Source: Anaerolineae bacterium
GTDB lineage: Bacteria; Chloroflexota; Anaerolineae; 4572-78; J111
Length of the DNA stretch: 13,155 nucleotides
Reading direction: 5' to 3'
Assembly: GCA_020433835.1 (NCBI GenBank)
Contig: JAGRBY010000149.1
Coordinates: 1-13,155 of the forward strand
Part shown: positions 1-6,414 of the stretch, in pieces
How the letters are laid out: each line of letters opens with the position of its first letter
Position numbering within the stretch: position 1 is the first letter of the stretch
The notes under the pieces: generated by a model
Database searches by the model: none
What the model was told of the DNA's origin: nothing
The model's input: the letters and a program-made list of their open reading frames with translations, nothing else
Made by a program: the position numbers and the translations under genes

Positions 1-2501
1 CCTCAACCCTAACCCAAACAAACGAACCGGCGGCATGGATTGCGCTCGATGCGACGGATGATGACCTGACCACCTTTGTCGCCCTCATCATCACCGCGCT
101 CCAAGACCGGCTTCAGGATAAAGGGCAAGCTGTGCTGAATTTTTTACAAACCGTGCCGAACGCCCCTGAGAAAACGCCGCAATTAACGGCCATCCTCATC
201 AATCACCTCAAACCTGCCGAGCCGACACCGGCCGTCCTTGTTCTGGACGATTATCACAGTCTCACCGACCCGGCTATTCATCAATTTATCACCTATTTGC
301 TCGATTATCTGCCGCCCGCGCTGAGGTTGGTGCTGGTTACGCGCTACGATCCCCCCCTGCCTTTACCCCGCTTACGGGCGCGAGGTCAATTGGCCGAAAT
401 ACGTTTACCCCAACTCTCTTTTGATGACGATGAGGCCGCCGCCTTTTTTAATCAGCGCCACAATCTGCATTTAAGCGGCGAAGAAGTAACCGCCTTACAG
501 CGCCAAACCGAAGGCTGGATAGCCGGACTTCAACTCCTGGCGACGGTACTCATTACCATTCCCGATAACCAAAAACGCTCTACCTATATTCAACACCTTA
601 ATCCCGCCAACCGCTCTATCTTTGCGCTGCTGGCCGAAGATGTTGTGGCGCACCAACCGCCCGCTATTCAAGATTTTCTCCTCCAAACCTCCATTTTGCC
701 GGAATTAACGTCGGCCAACTGCCGGGCGGTTACGCAGAACCAGGCCGCTGCGCATTTATTAGCCACGGTTTATAAGCGCAATCTCTTTTTAAACGCCCTA
801 ACGCCGGACGCGCTGGACGGCCCCTTTCGCTATCACGATCTGTTCAGCAGTTTCTTACAGCAGCGGCTCAAAGCCGAAAACCCCGAACAGTGGCGCGATC
901 TGCACCGCCGGGCAGCGGCAGTCGCCGCCAGTTATGAACAGCAACTCCTGCACCTGACGCGGGCCGAACTTTGGCCCGAAGCCGCCGATCTGCTGGAACA
1001 GATGGGGCGCATGGATACGGAACGCCGCTTCACGCGGCGCATCATCATTACCGCTATCGAAAGCCTGCCCGAACGCGTGCAGCAAGCGCATCCCTGGCTG
1101 CTGCTTTACGTGGCCCAATATTATGCCGTGCGCGGTTATACTGAGACGGCGACGCCCTGGTTAAAACAAGCCGCCGCCCGTTTCCACGAGCAAGGAGACG
1201 AACTGGGCCAGCTTGAGGTGCTGACCGCCAGGGCGATGACCGATGCCTTAAGCACGACCGAAATCGTGCAAGCATTTCGCCAAAAAATTGAGACCGTGGG
1301 CGACATATTTCGTCCCGACCACCGCATTATTTACCACGGCGTAGAACAGTGGCACGCCCTCGCCAACCAAGAATGGTCTTCTTTAACCCGACACCTGCGG
1401 GCCAGTATGCAGTGTACCTTGCAAAACAACGATACGGGATCGTTAACGATGGCTTCCTTAATTCTTGGCCCGCAAATGTTATTTAACAACGACGGTCCGG
1501 CTCCCATCGAAGCATTTGTGCAGCGCAGTATTCAAGCCGCCCGGCCAAACGATTGGATCTTGCAGATATGCACACAGGGGCTTTTAGGATACATTCGCTT
1601 CTTGCAGGGTCGTGTGGACGAGGCCGAGCAAGCCATTCACCAAGCGCACCGTCTGCTGCAAGAGATTGGCGGCCTGGCCTGGATTGACGACCACGTAAAC
1701 TGGCTTATTCTAGCTTTGGCCTTAACCCGACGTTCCTACGCCGCGTTTGACGATTTTTTTGCGGCCCAAACAGCCCGCTGGGAGAGCCAGGAAACATCGG
1801 CCGGCTATTATAAGGGATTTCTCTACTTGCAGGGACGTTCTTTCTGGCTGCAAGGCCGCACCGCCGCAGCCCAGAAAGTTTTGGCCCGAATGGAGAGCCT
1901 GCACCCTCCGTCTGGCTACAAAACCGAAGACGAAGAACGCCGGCTGCTGCTTTCCGCTCTTATGGCGATGGCTACCGGCGATACCGGCACGGCCAAAAGG
2001 TTTTTGCGCCAGGCAACGGCTCTGCACGAGGGCGTTCGTCATACCATCTTGTTGACGCATCCACGCTTAACCCTGGCCACACTTTATGGCCGACAAAATC
2101 GTTGGGATGAAGCGCTCGACGAATTGGTTGCGGTCTTGCAACCGCTAAAAGCCCAAGGAACTCCCGGCGTCATTCTGCAAGAAGGCGAAAGCATCATTCC
2201 GCTGCTAGCCTACGCCCTCAAGCAGGACGTCGAGCCGGAAATGCTTCAACCGCTGCTGGAAATTCTCCAACCGGGCGACACCCAAACCATTCCCTTGCCT
2301 AATTCCGACCGCTACCTCACCCCCCGAGAAAGCGAAGTGCTGCGCCTCTTAGCCACCGGCGCAACCAATCGCGCCATCGCCGCCGAACTCGTTGTCACCG
2401 AACGAACCATAAAAGCCCACGTTACCCGCATTTTAACCAAACTCGATGCCACCACCCGCACCGAAGCCGTTACCAAAGCCGGTCGTTTGGGTCTTATTTG
2501 A
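1..2501 (+). CDS. MalT-like LuxR-family ATP-dependent transcriptional regulator (5' end outside window)
   Basis: The reading frame is open from base 3 and continues upstream of the window, so the GTG at 132 is not the true start. About 832 residues are visible. The first visible residues (AAWIALDATDDD, 17-61) match the segment after the P-loop in MalT-type STAND regulators; the P-loop itself is outside. Walker B is VLVLDDYHSL, followed by the family-typical stretch VTRYDPPLPLPRLRARG, then GWIAGLQLLA and FRYHDLFSSFLQQRL closing the NTPase/winged-helix part. A long helical repeat (TPR-like) region follows. The last 62 residues (YLTPRESEVLRLL to the end) are a LuxR/GerE helix-turn-helix. Members of this family bind ATP and an inducer, oligomerise and activate transcription in the cytoplasm. 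The inducer and targets cannot be told from sequence. The stop is TGA at 2499-2501. Function class is secure; the ligand is unknown. Confidence 0.93.
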   Translation, partial: STLTQTNEPAAWIALDATDDDLTTFVALIITALQDRLQDKGQAVLNFLQTVPNAPEKTPQLTAILINHLKPAEPTPAVLVLDDYHSLTDPAIHQFITYLLDYLPPALRLVLVTRYDPPLPLPRLRARGQLAEIRLPQLSFDDDEAAAFFNQRHNLHLSGEEVTALQRQTEGWIAGLQLLATVLITIPDNQKRSTYIQHLNPANRSIFALLAEDVVAHQPPAIQDFLLQTSILPELTSANCRAVTQNQAAAHLLATVYKRNLFLNALTPDALDGPFRYHDLFSSFLQQRLKAENPEQWRDLHRRAAAVAASYEQQLLHLTRAELWPEAADLLEQMGRMDTERRFTRRIIITAIESLPERVQQAHPWLLLYVAQYYAVRGYTETATPWLKQAAARFHEQGDELGQLEVLTARAMTDALSTTEIVQAFRQKIETVGDIFRPDHRIIYHGVEQWHALANQEWSSLTRHLRASMQCTLQNNDTGSLTMASLILGPQMLFNNDGPAPIEAFVQRSIQAARPNDWILQICTQGLLGYIRFLQGRVDEAEQAIHQAHRLLQEIGGLAWIDDHVNWLILALALTRRSYAAFDDFFAAQTARWESQETSAGYYKGFLYLQGRSFWLQGRTAAAQKVLARMESLHPPSGYKTEDEERRLLLSALMAMATGDTGTAKRFLRQATALHEGVRHTILLTHPRLTLATLYGRQNRWDEALDELVAVLQPLKAQGTPGVILQEGESIIPLLAYALKQDVEPEMLQPLLEILQPGDTQTIPLPNSDRYLTPRESEVLRLLATGATNRAIAAELVVTERTIKAHVTRILTKLDATTRTEAVTKAGRLGLI

Positions 2502-2521
2502 AATTCCGCTGCCATTAAGTG

Positions 2522-2643
2522 AGCATCCCGAGTAGTGCGAGCAACGCGAGCACGTATCGAGGGGTGCGGCTACGACGACGCTCTGAGACCAACCCGCACC
2601 CCTCGATACGCACTCCACTTCGTTCCGCGCTACTCGGGATGCT
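2522..2643. repeat. Imperfect 122-bp inverted repeat (REP/BIME-like) behind the regulator gene
   Basis: The left arm (2522-2569) and right arm (2594-2643) are near-complementary around a 24-nt centre. Outer arms share AGCATCCCGAGTAG/CTACTCGGGATGCT with one mismatch, and inner arms share GTATCGAGGGGTGCGG. Between them is a less conserved CG-rich patch. The position, 20 nt after the regulator stop and with no T-run, suggests a repetitive palindromic element that may also end or protect the transcript. Similar palindromes are common in intergenic DNA of many environmental bacteria (from memory). Not a classic intrinsic terminator. Confidence 0.7.
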
Positions 2644-2927
2644 TAACTTCATAACATTGTTGGACTCCCTTGCTCACCAAATGTGTACTATCGTACAATG
2701 TCACCTGTCCACACATCCTTTATACTTATTTTCAACAAAATCTACTGTGCTACAGAAACCGGCACAAGCAAACCTATTCTTACAGTAAAATAAAGAAGTT
2801 TGACAGTCTCAACTGAGCTGACAACAACAATAAAAATGTTCGTTGGCTGGTTTGCTAGTTGGATGGGCAATCAACCAGCCAACGAACCAACAAACAAACT
2901 AACCCACTATTTTCAAAGGAGATATTG
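2644..2927. other. Intergenic leader region of the cupin gene
   Basis: AT-rich non-coding stretch. It contains a small dyad TGTAC-TATC-GTACA (2684-2697) that could be an operator, a TTGACA box (2800-2805) that could be a -35 element but lacks a convincing -10 at 16-18 nt, and the 15-bp hairpin annotated separately. The reading frame of the cupin stays open upstream to a TTG at 2859, but that start lies between the hairpin arms and has no ribosome-binding site. Confidence 0.45.
2838..2887 (+). promoter_or_regulatory. Perfect 15-bp hairpin in the cupin leader
   Basis: GTTCGTTGGCTGGTT (2838-2852) is exactly complementary to AACCAGCCAACGAAC (2873-2887), with a 20-nt loop. It ends 40 nt before the cupin ATG and is followed by an A/C-rich run, not by T residues, so it does not look like a terminator for + strand transcription. 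It may be a regulatory or stabilising leader structure, or a binding site. Confidence 0.5.
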
Positions 2928-3389
2928 ATGAGCACCACACCATTGAAGCCGCTGCTAGTAGCCCCCGGAGAGGCCCGCGTATATGACCATATCGGTGGCG
3001 AAAATATGACCATCCTTTTATCCGCCCAGGACACAAACGGCAGCTTTGCCATGTTTATTGACGAAGTTCCGCCCGCAGCCGGGCCACCGATGCACATCCA
3101 CCATAATGAGGATGAAACTTTTTACATTTTAGAAGGCCAGCTTGACATCACGATTAAGGGAGAGACGTTCACCGCCCCGGCCGGCGGCACCGCCTTTTTA
3201 CCGAAAGGAATTCCCCACACCTTTCACAATTCCAGTGAGCAGACAGCCCGTGCGCTGGTCGTATTAACACCGGCCGGTCTGGAAAACTTTTTCATCGAGA
3301 TCGAACCGCTGGTCATCCAGGCCGAACCGAATATGGCTGCGATTTTAACCGTAGCCGCTAAATACGGCATCGAGGTTGTTCCCCATTAA
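2928..3389 (+). CDS. Single-domain cupin (quercetin-dioxygenase-like)
   Basis: 153 residues. The ATG at 2928 is chosen because AAAGGAG (2915-2921) lies 6 nt upstream. The conserved cupin core is complete. Motif 1 is HIHHNEDETFYILEG, with H56, H58 and E63 as expected metal ligands. Motif 2 is GTAFLPKGIPHTFHN, with H97 as the fourth ligand. The beta-barrel of such proteins binds one divalent metal, usually Fe, Mn or Zn, and can be a dioxygenase, an isomerase or a small-molecule sensor. No DNA-binding domain, signal peptide or membrane segment is present, so it is a cytoplasmic stand-alone cupin. The C-terminal 35 residues (after about residue 118) extend past the core as a helical tail, typical of this subgroup. 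The substrate cannot be inferred. It stands alone, with long spacers on both sides. Confidence 0.9.
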   Translation: MSTTPLKPLLVAPGEARVYDHIGGENMTILLSAQDTNGSFAMFIDEVPPAAGPPMHIHHNEDETFYILEGQLDITIKGETFTAPAGGTAFLPKGIPHTFHNSSEQTARALVVLTPAGLENFFIEIEPLVIQAEPNMAAILTVAAKYGIEVVPH

Positions 3390-3465
3390 CGCCGCCTTAA
3401 AGGTGGCCACCACAAAGTGGTTAGCAAAACATGAAACCATGGCAACAGAAGATAATGGAAGATCG

Positions 3466-3553
3466 ACAAAATAATCGACAGAATTGACATGATTATCATG
3501 ATTTTGTCTGTCATCATTCGATAAATCGTATTAATTCTGTCTAATTTTCTTCA
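3466..3553. repeat. Dispersed repeat, inverted pair (family copy 1)
   Basis: GACAGAATT (3477-3485) is inverted relative to AATTCTGTC (3533-3541). Read on the - strand, 3533-3553 gives TGAAGAAAATTAGACAGAAT, which matches 8780-8800 except for one extra A there. This shows a shared repeat family between two distant intergenic regions. Confidence 0.6.
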
Positions 3554-3673
3554 CCTGGTTTAATGCAGAGCTACCACAAAGTGAGGTTCTCTTATTTTTT
3601 CACAAAAATAACCTCTGGGTCGAGAATGGGTAAAATGGACGAACCTTCGGCAAGATTTGAAAGATGCGATAAA

Positions 3674-3720
3674 CAAGTAAAAATCTTATCAATCTTGTAA
3701 ATCCTGTCTAATTATCGAAC
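3674..3720 (-). repeat. Dispersed repeat (family copy 2)
   Basis: On the - strand this stretch reads ATTAGACAGGATTTAC followed by AAGATTGATAAGATT. It shares AATTAGACAG and GGATTTAC with the copy at 8788-8816, and differs from it by a 9-nt deletion between the two blocks. It lies just upstream of the membrane-protein gene. Confidence 0.5.
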
Positions 3721-3754
3721 TCATGAGAATAGTAATTGATAAAGGAGCACAAAT

Positions 3755-4474
3755 GTGGACGAGAAGTTTATAAACAACAGCACTCGCCTGGGCGGTTACA
3801 CAGCCATCATTGGAGCGCTAACGATGGTCGTTGGCGCAATATTATGGGGCACATCCGGCACGGATCTGTGGGCAGCCCTGGACAGCGGCGATGTAGCCGG
3901 TTATCTGGCCGCCACCGGTGCAGTGAAAGCCCAACTTATCGCCAATCTCACCCTTTGGATTATCGGCGTCCTCATTTTAGGCGTAGCCGGAACAACGCTC
4001 ACAAACACCTGTCATCAGCGCCCCATCTTGGCCCAAATTGCGCTGGTTTGCGTTAGAACGGGCATACCGCTGGTGCTTGTTGCCTACATTGCCATGCTGG
4101 CCGTGGTAACACAGATTGCGCCCGATACGTCGCCTACAGCCGTCGCCATGGCCCAAGTTGTCGGCTGGATTGGCGTTCGGGCCGATGATCTGGCCACGGC
4201 GCTAATTCTTGGGGCTGCACCGCTCTTTATGGCGATGGCCGCACGAGACGCCTGGATGCCGACCTGGCTAGTGCGGTGGGGTTATCTGGACGGGGTTATT
4301 GGCCTGCTATCGCTGGTTGTTCTTTATATTCCCCCGCTTCGAGGGCTGGGCTTTATCATCATTCCCATTGGGGTGGCCTGGATGATTGCCACCGGCGTTG
4401 TTTTGCTCCGTCGGCACAGCGTCACGCCCCAAAAAAATGAGCGGGGCGTGACCATCGCCCCGGCATCGAAATGA
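3755..4474 (+). CDS. Six-helix integral membrane protein, DUF4386-like
   Basis: 239 residues. The start is GTG at 3755, preceded by AAAGGAG (3741-3747) at 7 nt. The overlapping ATG at 3753 is out of frame and ends after six codons. Hydrophobic segments lie at about 14-32, 61-80, 91-121, 143-163, 175-195 and 197-219, giving about six membrane helices, with short loops and a basic, polar tail (220-239). There is no signal peptide and no catalytic motif. Layout and the N-terminal RxGGY...GA pattern resemble DUF4386-type proteins of unknown function; this family assignment is from recall and moderately sure. The gene is separate from the cupin by 365 bp, so it is probably its own unit. It ends 39 bp from a convergent gene. 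Its 3' end carries a perfect 10-bp inverted repeat (4421-4452). Confidence 0.82.
   Translation: MDEKFINNSTRLGGYTAIIGALTMVVGAILWGTSGTDLWAALDSGDVAGYLAATGAVKAQLIANLTLWIIGVLILGVAGTTLTNTCHQRPILAQIALVCVRTGIPLVLVAYIAMLAVVTQIAPDTSPTAVAMAQVVGWIGVRADDLATALILGAAPLFMAMAARDAWMPTWLVRWGYLDGVIGLLSLVVLYIPPLRGLGFIIIPIGVAWMIATGVVLLRRHSVTPQKNERGVTIAPASK
4421..4452. repeat. Perfect 10-bp inverted repeat inside the 3' end of the membrane-protein gene
   Basis: GTCACGCCCC (4421-4430) pairs with GGGGCGTGAC (4443-4452) across a 12-nt A-rich loop. It falls in codons for the polar C-terminal tail. No T-run follows on either strand, so it is not a standard intrinsic terminator, but it could form a stable 3' hairpin in the mRNA. 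Confidence 0.45.
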
Positions 4475-4513
4475 CGTGGCAAAAATTTATTTCTTTTTCA
4501 ATCCTAAGAAACT

Positions 4514-4741
4514 TTAGGCAAGCGTCCAATGCTTAGACTTCTCCAGCTTTCGCAACGCTTCTTGAGAAGCATAAAGCCGGATATAACCGCAATCAGCACA
4601 GACCACCGGCAATAATTTGGCGTGGGAAAATATGCTCGGTGCCAATTTTGGTAGAAAGTTTGGGCCATAGCCGCCGGCAGCATCAATCTCTTCTTTGTAG
4701 CGATAGACATTGTTCGATTTACATTCGGGACAAGGTTTCAT
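4514..4741 (-). CDS. Small zinc-ribbon protein
   Basis: 75 residues from ATG at 4741, with an AGAAAGGA ribosome-binding site a few bases upstream. It has CPEC at residues 4-7 and CADC at 48-51, the two knuckles of a treble-clef or ribbon-type zinc site separated by about 40 residues. The C-terminal part (YASQEALRKLEKSK) is a basic, amphipathic helix. There are no membrane segments. It resembles short 'nucleic-acid-binding zinc ribbon' proteins annotated as hypothetical in many bacteria; no enzymatic role is visible. It lies directly downstream of the SPFH gene but is separated from it by an intrinsic terminator. A perfect dyad TTTACA-CAGT-TGTAAA lies 22-37 nt upstream of the start, so separate regulation is likely. 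Confidence 0.8.
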   Translation of the reverse strand: MKPCPECKSNNVYRYKEEIDAAGGYGPNFLPKLAPSIFSHAKLLPVVCADCGYIRLYASQEALRKLEKSKHWTLA

Positions 4742-4762
4742 TGGTTTTTCCTTTCTAAATAC

Positions 4763-4778
4763 TTTACACAGTTGTAAA
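4763..4778 (-). promoter_or_regulatory. Operator-like dyad TTTACA-N4-TGTAAA
   Basis: Perfect 6-bp arms with a 4-bp spacer, centred about 30 nt upstream of the zinc-ribbon ATG and overlapping the T-run of the SPFH terminator. The size and symmetry fit a repressor dimer site (inference). The binding protein is unknown. Confidence 0.4.
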
Positions 4779-4817
4779 AAAATCTTCCCGGAAGCTGGAT
4801 TTTATCTTCCGGGAAGA
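4776..4817 (-). terminator. Intrinsic terminator of the SPFH gene
   Basis: TCTTCCCGGAAG (4783-4794) and CTTCCGGGAAGA (4806-4817) form a perfect 12-bp GC-containing stem with an 11-nt loop. Read on the - strand, the stem is followed by ATTTTTTT (down to 4776). It begins 20 nt after the SPFH stop codon. Confidence 0.85.
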
Positions 4818-4837
4818 CAAAGTACATACATCTTACC

Positions 4838-5818
4838 CTATTGCGTGGGTTCGGCCATTAAGCCACCCACATCAAGAAAAGGCATGGCGTTGCCCAATAT
4901 CGTCTGCGGTAATTTGCCGTCCCAATTTTGAGCCTGGGTAAAATCGATCAGTTCCGGGTTATCCCGAATGGCCGCGGCTTGCAATTTAAGGGCATCGGCT
5001 TTGGCCTTGCCTTCTAATTCTATCAAACGGGCCTCGCCTTCCGCCTCAAGTATCTTGGCTTGTTTCTTGGCCTCTGCTTCGGCTATCAAAGCTTTGGCAT
5101 CGGCTTCAGCCTTAACAACTTTTTGCTCACCTTCATACTGCACCCGTTTTACCGTGTTTTCCGCCGCCGTGGCATCATTTTTTGCTTTTACGGCTGCTTC
5201 AATAGACGCCTCAAACACCTGGGAATATTTGATGCTGGAAATCTGCAAATCAACAACCTCCAGCGCAAACAGGTCATTGAGAACTTCTTGCGCCGAGCGC
5301 TTTATTTCCTCGGCGATAACAACCCGGTCTTCACTAATCTTGGTTGTATTCATTTTAGCAAAAACACGCATAATTCGGTCGTTGAGTACGGGCCGGATGT
5401 TTTCGGCAATATCAACCGAACCGGCGCGGCCAACTTGATACATCAAATTAAACACAGCGTGCTCCGGAATACGATAGCTCATACTTACGGAAACCTCGAC
5501 CGGCTGATTATCAACCGTGTACACCAATAAGTTTTCAGCGTGAAACGTATCTAAAGACACCTGCAATGTATCGGCCTGATCGATCAGCGGGATTTTATAA
5601 TGAAGGCCCGGTTGCAACGGACGGGGCGAAATCACCTGCCCGAACCTTCTTATCGCGCCCAACTCTGTCGGTTCTATGATAAAGATACCATCTGAAACAA
5701 TGAGCGTAAGAAGCCCAATGATGAAGATGATAGAGAGACATCCCACCGGCCTTTTTGAGAATGTTACCTTTCTTGACATTTCCTTAATGTTTTTTGCACC
5801 TTCACCTAAAGATTGCAC
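4838..5818 (-). CDS. SPFH/band-7 (prohibitin/HflC-like) membrane protein
   Basis: 326 residues from a GTG at 5818, with AGAGGA about 8 nt upstream. An ATG at 5779 (residue 14) is an alternative, but its AAGGA lies almost against the codon. One membrane helix lies at about 27-43, then the SPFH domain: IIEPTELGAIRRFGQV (48-63), LQPGLHYKIPLID (68-80), and the domain core to about 200. A long Ala/Glu/Lys coiled coil follows (205-285), then a prohibitin-like end, IRDNPELIDFTQAQNWDGKLP. Proteins of this family form large ring or cage oligomers anchored in the inner membrane and modulate proteases or membrane domains. Neither an HflK partner nor an NfeD or FtsH gene is adjacent, so it appears to be a lone member. 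It has its own promoter-like element and a strong terminator, indicating a single-gene unit. Confidence 0.9.
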   Translation of the reverse strand: MQSLGEGAKNIKEMSRKVTFSKRPVGCLSIIFIIGLLTLIVSDGIFIIEPTELGAIRRFGQVISPRPLQPGLHYKIPLIDQADTLQVSLDTFHAENLLVYTVDNQPVEVSVSMSYRIPEHAVFNLMYQVGRAGSVDIAENIRPVLNDRIMRVFAKMNTTKISEDRVVIAEEIKRSAQEVLNDLFALEVVDLQISSIKYSQVFEASIEAAVKAKNDATAAENTVKRVQYEGEQKVVKAEADAKALIAEAEAKKQAKILEAEGEARLIELEGKAKADALKLQAAAIRDNPELIDFTQAQNWDGKLPQTILGNAMPFLDVGGLMAEPTQ

Positions 5819-5883
5819 GACATTTATCCTCTTTCTGTCAACACGTAAGCTTTAACCAAGGTATTATTGGTGTTGACGGTTCT

Positions 5884-5914
5884 ATCATACCAAACCGCTT
5901 CGATTCCGTCTCAA
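5884..5914 (-). promoter_or_regulatory. Candidate extended -10 promoter for the SPFH gene
   Basis: On the - strand TGgTATGAT (5884-5892) forms an extended -10, with TTGAGA (5909-5914) 19 nt upstream of the hexamer. The predicted start of transcription would lie about 60 nt before the GTG. The long spacer lowers confidence, although extended -10 promoters tolerate it. Confidence 0.4.
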
Positions 5915-5981
5915 CCGCTAACAAATTGCCTGTCAATGGCTTGTTAATTTTGAGCATTTGAGCGAATTGGGCTTAAATTCT

Positions 5982-6134
5982 ATGAGGGCAGTTGTCGTAG
6001 AAAGAATGGGGGATAATTGTGCGCCGGAGCTTTTAACCGGAGCAACAAAGCTTGCTTTGTCAGCCGCGTTGGGGATCAAAGGTAACTTTGATGCTCCGTA
6101 TTTGTATTTTCAAGGGGGCTTGTTTGGCGTATGA
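5982..6134 (+). CDS. Possible 50-residue small protein, unrecognised
   Basis: An ATG at 5982 opens 50 codons to TGA at 6132-6134. The product starts MRAVVVERMGDNC, contains an Ala/Leu-rich middle (ATKLALSAALGI) and ends LYFQGGLFGV. The frame is open further upstream to about 5922. The composition looks protein-like, but there is no good ribosome-binding site, and the codons overlap the paired arms of a potential RNA three-way junction (6038-6098), so sequence conservation could reflect structure instead. No family is recognised. It could equally be a gene remnant or chance. Confidence 0.2.
   Translation: MRAVVVERMGDNCAPELLTGATKLALSAALGIKGNFDAPYLYFQGGLFGV
6038..6098 (+). other. Potential three-way-junction structure
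   Basis: An outer stem CGGAGC/GCTCCG (6038-6043 with 6093-6098) encloses two perfect 7-bp hairpins: ACAAAGC-TT-GCTTTGT (6045-6060) and ATCAAAG-GTAA-CTTTGAT (6075-6092). A 14-nt linker lies between them. A second CCGGAGC copy 5' of the outer arm (6024-6030, repeated at 6037-6043) could compete for pairing. Being palindromic, it could fold on either strand. It resembles no riboswitch I recognise. Confidence 0.4.
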
Positions 6135-6414
6135 GTCAATGCGATGCGTTGATAGTGAGCCGGGAAGTTTTTAATGCTAAAACACTGAACAGATGATGGC
6201 AATGAGAACACTGATCCTGCCCATACAGGATTCACACCCATCCAATGTCAAAAAACGTGTAGGTTTGCAGTGCAGCATTCAGCAAAATCATCCTATTCAG
6301 TGGTTCAGTGTTTCAATCGATATGCATCGGCATTGTGGGGGATCAAATAAAGACCAAACTCACCAACAAGGGGAAACTGTTCCTACCTGAGCGAAAAAAG
6401 ACAACCCCGGCCAA
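6135..6414. other. Non-coding stretch with an 11-bp inverted pair
   Basis: No convincing gene. AAACACTGAAC (6180-6190) and GTTCAGTGTTT (6303-6313) are perfectly complementary, 112 nt apart, and an ATCCTG/CAGGAT hairpin lies between them (around 6216-6233). No flanking direct repeat is visible, so mobility is not supported. The 65-codon frame at 6193-6390 has no ribosome-binding site and an unusual composition. Confidence 0.4.

Larger units (their letters stand above)
3390..3754. other. 365-bp intergenic spacer with degenerate repeats
   Basis: No gene is supported. The spacer holds an 11-bp direct repeat ACCACAAAGTG (3409-3419 and 3573-3583), two copies of a dispersed intergenic repeat (around 3466-3553 and 3674-3720, annotated separately), and an AT-rich bulged hairpin (GAGGT...TATTTTT at 3583-3599 pairing with AAAAATA-ACCTC at 3604-3615). 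No clear promoter for the downstream membrane-protein gene was found. Confidence 0.5.

Noticed and set aside
2859..2927. N-terminal extension of the cupin from a TTG
   Set aside because: The extension lies across the leader hairpin and has low-complexity residues; the ATG at 2928 has a strong ribosome-binding site.
6038..6098. Integron attC site
   Set aside because: No proper pair of RYYYAAC and GTTRRRY core sites is present, and no integrase or cassette gene is nearby.
6193..6390. 65-residue ORF
   Set aside because: No ribosome-binding site, odd composition, and it crosses an inverted repeat pair.
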